Below are positions 57,691-64,000 of a stretch of DNA of 64,000 bases, in pieces. Position 1 is the first letter of the stretch, and every line of letters begins with the position of its first letter. Made by a program: the position numbers and the translations under genes. Source of the DNA: Misgurnus anguillicaudatus. Lineage: Eukaryota; Chordata; Actinopteri; Cypriniformes; Cobitidae. The DNA is taken from NCBI RefSeq assembly GCF_027580225.2, contig NW_027395284.1:1259478-1323477 (forward strand), in the 5' to 3' direction. The notes under the pieces were generated by a model. The model had not been told where the DNA came from. It was given only the letters and a program-made list of their open reading frames with translations, and did no database searches.

Positions 57691-58432
57691 CTCTTTCCCT
57701 GCCAGTGTTTTTTTTTTAGTTGCTAGCCAGTGCCAGCATTTTTCATGATTTTTACCAAAGTTTAATGTCTACCAGAAAATAATATTCTTAAAATATATAA
57801 GCATACAATATAAAGAACTTTAAAAAAAAGTTTCATCCTACCTTCATTTGTTTTCTTTTTATCATCTCTCAAATATGGGTAGGCTTCTTCAAAAACACAA
57901 AATTTTAAGCAAAAAGCTGAAATAATTGAAATTTTATGACAGATTTTTGATAGAGATCAGATGCAGAGCGATCCACAAAACTTACACGGACATATAGCTG
58001 TTTGCCCTAGGGTGATACTTCCGAGTTTTGCGGATAAATATGGTGGATAATAGCTAGGGCTGGGCAAAAAAATCTATTTTTCGATTAATCTGTTTTTATT
58101 CCGTGGTTGATTCAAAATCGATTCTCACAGGCCACAAATCCCATTTTTTTGTTCAAACACTGAACGTAAAATAAAATAAAAACTTCTCCATTAGACATTA
58201 CCCTTTTTTTGCCGAGAATCGAGTATAACAACCGAGTCTCGAATCCGTATCGAAAATCGGACAGAGAATCAAAATTGATAGCTTGTGAATCGAAATCGAA
58301 TCGATCTGGAACATCTGAATCGATACCCAGCCCTAATAATAGCTGTATTGCTGAAAGCCGGAAATATTCGTCATTGGCAGGGAAGCGTTTTCTTTTAATT
58401 GACGACTTAGATTGTCAATGGCGGAGAGAGAG
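57691..58432. mobile_element. TTAA-flanked element CTCTTTCCCTGCCA, interrupted
   Basis: TTAA at 57687-57690 and 58433-58436. Ends CTCTTTCCCTGCCA and TGGCGGAGAGAGAG. The second copy is at 16107-16604. A hAT-type MITE sits inside. Confidence 0.75.
58055..58335. mobile_element. hAT-type MITE TAGGGCTGGGCAAAAAAAT
   Basis: ATAATAGC at 58047-58054 recurs exactly at 58336-58343. Ends TAGGGCTGGGCAAAAAAATC and GATACCCAGCCCTA, with TCGATTAATC and ATCGAATCGATC subterminally. The frame 58209-58436 is repeat sequence. Confidence 0.88.
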
Positions 58433-58759
58433 TTAAAAGACTGAAGAGATGTATAATGTGCCATTCGTAGAGGTCAAAGGTCATTTTATGTCTGTAATAT
58501 ATTTGACATTATTTACAGTGGTTCTCAAACTTTTCGGAGTGCGCCCCGTTTTGTGTAGGGTGCATCCATTTGTGCCCCTCCAAAGAAAATTCATGACATA
58601 AACATCTCAAACTTAAAAGTTGAATTGAACAAAACATAATTAATGATACGATGTAGTGTTGTTGGTTGGTAGCTATATTTTTCTGATGTTTGATTACACA
58701 GAATTTATGATACTTTCACGTATTTTATAAAAACTCATAAAACTGGTGTCCCTCTGGCA

Positions 58760-59512
58760 CAACCTGATCTCTAAAAATTTCCATGAAATAGTCCCGCATT
58801 ATTTTGCTCAGTTTTGCGTGGCATTGTCACGTATTTCCACCATTTTACATGGCCTTACCACGACTTTCTTTTCCGTGTCAGTTTCACGTATTGTTTACTA
58901 GGGCTGGGTATTGGCAAGGGCCTCACGATACGATAAGTATCGCGATACATGGTCCATGATGCAATATTTCACGGTACAATACAGTACGTTGCATGTTGCG
59001 ATACATTGAATACTTTTTCTTTTTTTATTAAAAATTATATTATATTAAATTATATTATATTAAAATATTGATAGTAGAGTTTGAAATATCGATACACTAT
59101 CGTGGAAAAAATAATCACGATAGTTAGCTGTATCGATATTTTTGCACAGCCCTATTGTTTACTCAACTGTTTTTCCTATTTTACACAATTGGATTAGATT
59201 TGCTGTTTGTCACTTTAAGTATTGGTTTATAAAAAAAATGTATATGGTTTTAAAACCATTGTCGCCTGATGTTAGGGTTACGATTTGGGTTTGGGTAAGG
59301 ATGTCATTTTATGTAACAGAAAGTCGTTCTAACCCCAAACCGAAGCGACAATTGTAAGAAAAATAGGAAAAACAGTTGAGTAACCAATACGTGAAACTGA
59401 CAAGGAAAAGAAAGTCGTGGCACGGGCACATAAAATGGTGGAAATACATGACAATGCCATCCAAAACTGAGCAAAATAATGACTATTTCACATATTTTGT
59501 GAGATCAGGCTA
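58760..59512. mobile_element. hAT-like palindromic element CAACCTGATCTC, copy C
   Basis: CTCTGGCA (58752-58759) and CTTTGGCA (59513-59520) match at 7 of 8. The arms hold CGTGGCATTGTCACGTA and CATGACAATGCCATCC, and the GGTTAGATTTG / CTAACCCCAAACC inner tract, in mirrored order. The hAT MITE at 58899-59154 interrupts the left arm. Confidence 0.75.
58899..59154. mobile_element. hAT-type MITE TAGGGCTGGGTATTGGC, copy 2
   Basis: TTGTTTAC at 58891-58898 recurs exactly at 59155-59162. Same ends as 35948-36409 but internally shorter. Removing it restores the arm pairing of its host element. Confidence 0.92.
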
Positions 59513-59554
59513 CTTTGGCACCATCTCGCGCCTCCTCTAGTTTGCGAACCCTGC

Positions 59555-60997
59555 GTTAGTACAACCTATAAGCAATAACTTTCCATTTGTCCAGAACACA
59601 TCATGGTACACGCAGATTTTGGAGCGCAACGCCAAATTTGTATAATAGCTGAAGAGTTTTTCAAGATCAAAAAGAGGATCAAAGGCAACTGAGGAGAATT
59701 ATTCATTTATTTTTCAAAAGACCTTTTAATGAGTACGTTTTTAGTTGGTGCGCTGATGTGACAGAAACATTTATGTTCAACTCCTAAATAAGGACAAGTG
59801 AGATTTAATTTGAATATTATTAATTTGAAGACTTAACATTTGCAAATCATTTATTGAGGCAAATTCACTGTGCATAACAGTATACTTGAATAATAAATTG
59901 AAATTTGAGGTTTTCCTATCTTTATATATTAATAGCTTAATATTAAAAGGATCAGTTGTCTTAATTATATGTCACAAATCATATTACATTACTAACAGTA
60001 TAGTTTTGTGTACTGTTAAATGATAAGCCAAGGATATACACAAACACACCCCTGCTGTTTTGTACCATTTATCTTTGTTTTAACTGCGAGTGCTACAAAC
60101 GAATAACCAGGAAGGATATTTTGAAGATTTGGAGAAGATATTATGACAACGCAGCCATTTTGGAGAAGTATTACAAACAGTAGCTGTGGTACAGGGAATA
60201 TGAAAGTCCCTTGGTATTTTCCACAGACACAGTAAGTAAAGGATTTTATTACATCAGTCTCAAGTTGTTCAGATTTGTGGCTATATTTTTGAAATAATGT
60301 GTTTTAATTTTTATGGCAGTGCAATGCTTTGCCCCATAAACTACTGTAATTGTGTTTTTACAAACTGAGGGGGCTTGTGTTGCACTGAACCTAAAACGTT
60401 TAGATGTGGATTGCCATCTTATAATCAGATCACATCTAAGGTTTATAAAAATCACAGTATAAAAATGTTTGCTTATTCCAACAACCCTGAGGCAAATATC
60501 TTTTGAGATGAGAGATCTTAATGTTTTTATTTAGCTAAACATATGAGCTGAAGAATCCATGTATGCTAGCATTAAGTGCATCTATACGCTAGTGTTGTCA
60601 AATCATCTAAAATATTCATGACTCATCCTGCACTTATGGGCGTGCCCAAATGCCTGTCCAATAAAACGCCACCTGCCTTTGCACATAGCAAATATTGTCT
60701 CACAGCTGTATTTAAAAAGACATTTCAAAAAGAGTCTGGCCTGTCTCCACTTGTATTGCTCTTGTGTTAATCCAAAAAAGCATCACATTTACAGAACAGC
60801 TTTTTCATGGCTCGCTCGATACAGAAAATAAAGTGTTTTATAGGTTACTATACAATAGGTTACTATACAATAGGTATACCATACATTGGGATTAGTATAA
60901 GTAGGATACAAATAGGATTAGGTCATTAGCTGGGAACTTGATCGTCCGTAAATCCAATTCACATAAGGAAGGGGATCACATTTACATTTAAATGCTT
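59555..60997. other. No gene seen
   Basis: AT-rich. A short direct repeat of TAGGTTACTATACAA occurs near 60841-60875. No exon recognised. Confidence 0.4.
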
Positions 60998-61644
60998 TTA
61001 AAGGGATAGTTCACCCCAAAATTATATTTTTTGTTCATGAATCCCCTGTGTCATTCTAAACCACCAAGTTCTCAAATTGTCTACTGAACAATTTTTTAGA
61101 TATTTTTGATGAAAACCAGGAGGCTGTTGTCTGTCCCATTGACTTCAATTAGTTTCACAATCCGTTTCCCAGAAAAGAATGAAAGACGTCGCCAAAAAGG
61201 TCCATCAGTCGTTTAATAATATTATTATGAAGCAATGAAGACACTTTTGTGCACAAAGAAAACTAAACAAATCATTTTATTCAACAATAAGTTCTTCTGC
61301 TTGGTCGTTCAGTGTGCGCTCACGAGCATACAGCGCATGTTGCTGACGTCACCTGCTGGCATAAGCTGGGTACACCCCAAAAGATAATCGGACTGACAAT
61401 CCTAGCTATGTCCCGATTATCTACAGATTATTTTATCAGATTTTCCCTTGGTGTGTTAAGAGTTTCCAAACCTAAACCTTTACGATCAGAAATCCTGATG
61501 TGTGGGGGGAACCCCAAGAACAAACGTGTGCACGCTCTTGAGATTAACACGTGAAACGAAACGATATCCAATCAGAAAGTGAGATGATCAAAGACGGAAG
61601 CAGTCATGACGCAGCACAAAGTGAAGTTGATGTGGACAGCAAAG

Positions 61645-61712
61645 ATGGAAGATCAACTTGTAGATTTGTGGGAACAGCACGAATGTTTGTACAACGTAAA
61701 AATCATTACAAA
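61645..61712 (+). pseudogene. MADF (Myb/SANT-like) domain N-terminal fragment
   Basis: From ATG at 61645 the frame reads MEDQLVDLWEQHECLYNVK. It resembles the start of MADF domains (an acidic start, LxDLW, then CLYxV), which occur in many teleost genes and in the second protein of PIF/Harbinger transposons. The frame then breaks; a one-base shift would continue NHYKH. The next transposon begins at 61716. Only about 20 residues remain, so this is at most a relic. Confidence 0.4.
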
Positions 61713-61715
61713 CAC

Positions 61716-62277
61716 TGGGTCTCATTCACTACGCATGCGTACGCACAAATTTGTTCGTAAATTGTGCGCACGGATGTTTTAATTTACTAATAATGTTCAA
61801 CAAAAACTTTCATACTAAAATTTATTTAAAATGTATGCAAAAACTTAAGAACAACTAGACCACACGTACGCAATAATCACGAACAAGGAAAAATATATAA
61901 AATTGTTCATGATTATTGCGCACATGTTCTTACGTTTTTGCATACATTTAGTGGTCTAACTTTCATACTAAATTTTTTTTTAAATGTATTGAAAAAACGT
62001 AAGAACAACTTAGGCCACGTGCGCAATAATCATGAACAATTTTATATATTTTTTCCTTGTTTATGATTATTGCGCACATGTTGTTCTTATTTATTTATTG
62101 ATTTATTTAAAATGTATGCAAAAACGTAAGAACAACTTAGACCACATGTACGCAATAATCACGAACAAGGAAAAATATATAAAATTGTTTATGATTATTG
62201 CGCACATGTGGTCTAAGTTGTTCTTATGTATTTTGCGAACAAATTTGTGCGTACGCATGCTTAGTGAACGAGACTCA
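61716..62277. mobile_element. Element with three consecutive internal hairpins
   Basis: Ends TGGGTCTCATTCACTACGCA and its near inverse TTAGTGAACGAGACTCA, then TACGCACAAATTTGTTCG and its inverse. Between them the pair CGCAATAATCACGAACAAGG / TTGTTCATGATTATTGCGCA recurs three times, each flanked by GTAAGAACAAC-type arms. No target duplication is visible. Confidence 0.7.
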
Positions 62278-62778
62278 ATATTATCTAAATTTCTTCCTGC
62301 ATATCGTCCGCCATGCTTATTCTGAAGTATCGCGAGATTTTCTGTGTTCACAATTGAGACTCTGGTTGGTTGAAAATCTGTTTGTGTGTGATGTGCTGTC
62401 TTTGACACATCATGGCACACCACACACTATAGGAGCAAAACGCTTAAATCTAGGATTTTTATCACATTTTGAAAATTGACATCATGTGCCGTAGTCTGGT
62501 CGCTAACGCGCTTTGAACAACCATGGAGGAGAACAAATTGTTCAATAAAATAGTTTGTTTTGTTTTCTTTGCGCACAAGAGCGTTCTCGTCTCTTTGTAA
62601 TATTATTATTGAACGACTGATGGACCTTTTTGGAGACATATTTTATTTTTTTCTGGGAAATGGATTGTAAAATTAATTTCACAAGTCAATGGGACAAACC
62701 AAAGCCTCACGGTTTAATCAAAAATATCTAAAAATGTGTTCTGAAGACAATCGGAGCACTGGTTGGTTTAGAACGGAC

Positions 62779-63910
62779 ACTAGGACTTTTCCCACAGGGT
62801 TTTTCTCCTAGGGTTTTTTTTCAACCCCCTGGGAAGTCTGCTGACATTGGCTTAAAGGATTAGTCCATTTTCTTTAAAAAAAATCCAGATAATTTACTCA
62901 CCACCATGTCATCCAAAATGTTGATGTCTTTCTTTGTTCAGTCGAGAAGAAATAATGTTTTTTAAGGAAAACATTCCAGGATTTTTCTCATTTTAATGGA
63001 CTTTAATGGACCCCAACACTTAACAGTTTAATGCAGTTTAAAATTGCAGTTTCAAAGAACTCTAAACAATCCCAAACGAGGCATAAGGGTCTTATCTAGC
63101 GAAACGATTGTCATTTTTGACAAGAAAAATAAAAAATATGCTATTTAAAACCACAACATCTCTTCTTACTCCGACTGTGTGAAGAGCCAGCGCGACCTCA
63201 TGTAAATGCGTAATGATGTAGAAAGGTCACGTGTTACATATATGAAACGCACATTTGTGGACCATTTTAAACAATAAACTGACACAAAAACATGAATTAA
63301 TATCATTTCACATACAACAACGTCAGAACGGTCCTCTTTCTCCACACTTGTAAACACTTGGGCGAAGTTTCGCATACATCATCCGTGACCTCTTGACGTG
63401 ATGATGTATTTCGGAGGTCGCGCTGGCGCGTCACACGACCAGAGGAAGACGAGAAGTTGTGGTTTAAAAGTGCATATTTTTATTTTTATTATCAAAAATG
63501 ACAATTGTTTCGCTAGATAAGACCCTTATGCCTCATTTGAGATCGTTTAGAGTAATTTGAAACTGCAATTTGAACTGCATTAAAACTGTTAAGTGTTGGG
63601 GTCCATTAAAATGAGAAAAATCCTGGAATATTTTCCTCAAAAAACATCATTTCTTCTCGACTGAACAAAGACAGACATCAACATTTTGGATGACATGGTG
63701 GTGAGTAAATTATCTGGATTTTTTTTAAGAAAATGGACTAATCCTTTAACTTAGCACTGTCTTATACACATTACATTATTACTATGCTCGCTAGTATGGT
63801 TAATTTTAACCGCTGTATTCTGCTGCTTATGTGTTATGATTTTTCTGTGTTTTTCCTGCATCTACTTTTGTAAAGCTGCACTATATAAAGAAAATTGAAT
63901 TAAAATTAAG
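62779..63910 (+). mobile_element. LINE 3' tail (L2/CR1-like), split by a TTAA element
   Basis: Left piece 62779-62855 (TTTTTCTCCTAGGG, CTGCTGACATTGGCTTAA). Right piece from 63746 (TTAACTTAGCACTGTC, GTAAAGCTGCACTATATAAA, TTGAATTAAAATTAAG). The uninterrupted copy near 8790 reads GGCTTAACTTAGCAC. Confidence 0.75.
62856..63745. mobile_element. 890-bp TTAA-flanked palindromic element AGGATTAGTCC
   Basis: TTAA at 62852-62855 and 63746-63749. Ends AGGATTAGTCCATTTTCTT and AAGAAAATGGACTAATCCT. The arms carry CACCACCATGTCATCCAAAA, TTCTCGACTGAAC, GGATTTTTCTCATTTTAATG and ATAAGACCCTTATGCCTC in mirrored order. The empty site is visible in the LINE copy near 8790, which has one TTAA. Confidence 0.92.
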
Positions 63911-64000
63911 TGAATTATGATAAAATTTTAATTTGGGGGTGAACTATCCCTTTAAATTTACACTGGAAAGGATTTATAGCTACCCCATGGTGTAGCTATA

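Larger units (their letters stand above)
58516..59553. mobile_element. CAGTGGTTCTCAAAC element, outer layer of a triple nest
   Basis: Left CAGTGGTTCTCAAACTTTTC, right AGTTTGCGAACCCTG, a common cyprinid repeat end. GTGCGCCCC and CTCGCGCCTCC lie subterminally. It contains 58760-59512. Confidence 0.6.
61002..63951. mobile_element. TTAA-flanked composite, AGGGATAGTTCACCCC ends
   Basis: TTAA at 60998-61001 and 63952-63955. Ends AGGGATAGTTCACCCC and GGGGGTGAACTATCCCT. Inner arms 61079-61234 and 62599-62747 pair (AGGTCCATCAGTCGTT / AACGACTGATGGACCT). Inside are a block with a MADF-like fragment, a triple-hairpin element, and a LINE tail that is itself split by another TTAA element. Confidence 0.8.

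Overview
The window looks like nuclear genomic DNA from a bony fish, most likely a cypriniform (carp/zebrafish-like). Two spliced vertebrate genes can be read directly. The rest is dense in short non-autonomous DNA transposons of kinds familiar from cyprinid genomes: TTAA-flanked foldbacks, hAT-type elements with 8-bp target duplications, TA-flanked palindromes and LINE tails ending in a TTGAAT-type tail. There are no prokaryotic features. Almost every isolated open frame is short and shows no coding signal. Bases 1-138 and a block of exactly 500 N (39588-40087) are assembly gaps.

Gene content. (1) A complete PMP22/EMP-family tetraspan myelin-type membrane protein gene on the + strand: four coding exons between 33016 and 33941, a probable non-coding first exon ending at 32250 and a poly(A) signal at 34545. 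(2) The 3' half of pcbp4, a poly(C)-binding KH-domain protein, on the + strand: a short linker exon (43659-43711), the KH3 exon (48289-48458) and a C-terminal exon (51803-52142) with a 3'UTR to about 53.8 kb. The pcbp4 exons for KH1 and KH2 were not found in the window.

Region by region. 0-12 kb is wall-to-wall nested repeats, including a palindrome whose two arms both carry a THAP-like N-terminal reading frame. 12-14 kb is mostly single-copy. 14.05-15.66 kb is a 1.6-kb near-complete palindrome inside another element. 15.8-24.6 kb is nested elements with single-copy islands; 20.4-20.9 kb looks non-repetitive and possibly regulatory. 25-28.6 kb is largely single-copy upstream DNA. 28.6-31.1 kb is repeats. 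31.1-34.6 kb is the pmp22-like gene and its promoter region. 34.6-43.6 kb is mixed. 43.66-53.8 kb is the 3' part of pcbp4, with a 171-bp tandem repeat and a stack of nested elements in its introns. 53.8-64 kb is again repeat-rich and ends in a multi-layer nest at 61.0-63.95 kb.

The repeats give unusually clean direct evidence. Many elements have visible target duplications (TTAA, TA, or 8 bp), and several interrupted repeats can be compared with an uninterrupted copy in the same window, so insertion order can be read. No self-evident new multi-gene system is present. The strongest second-look items are: a sequence module shared by foldback elements with unrelated ends; the palindrome with THAP-like frames; an altered glycosylation site in the PMP22-like protein; the missing 5' half of pcbp4, which raises possible nesting of the pmp22-like gene; and an extended C-rich tract before the last pcbp4 exon.
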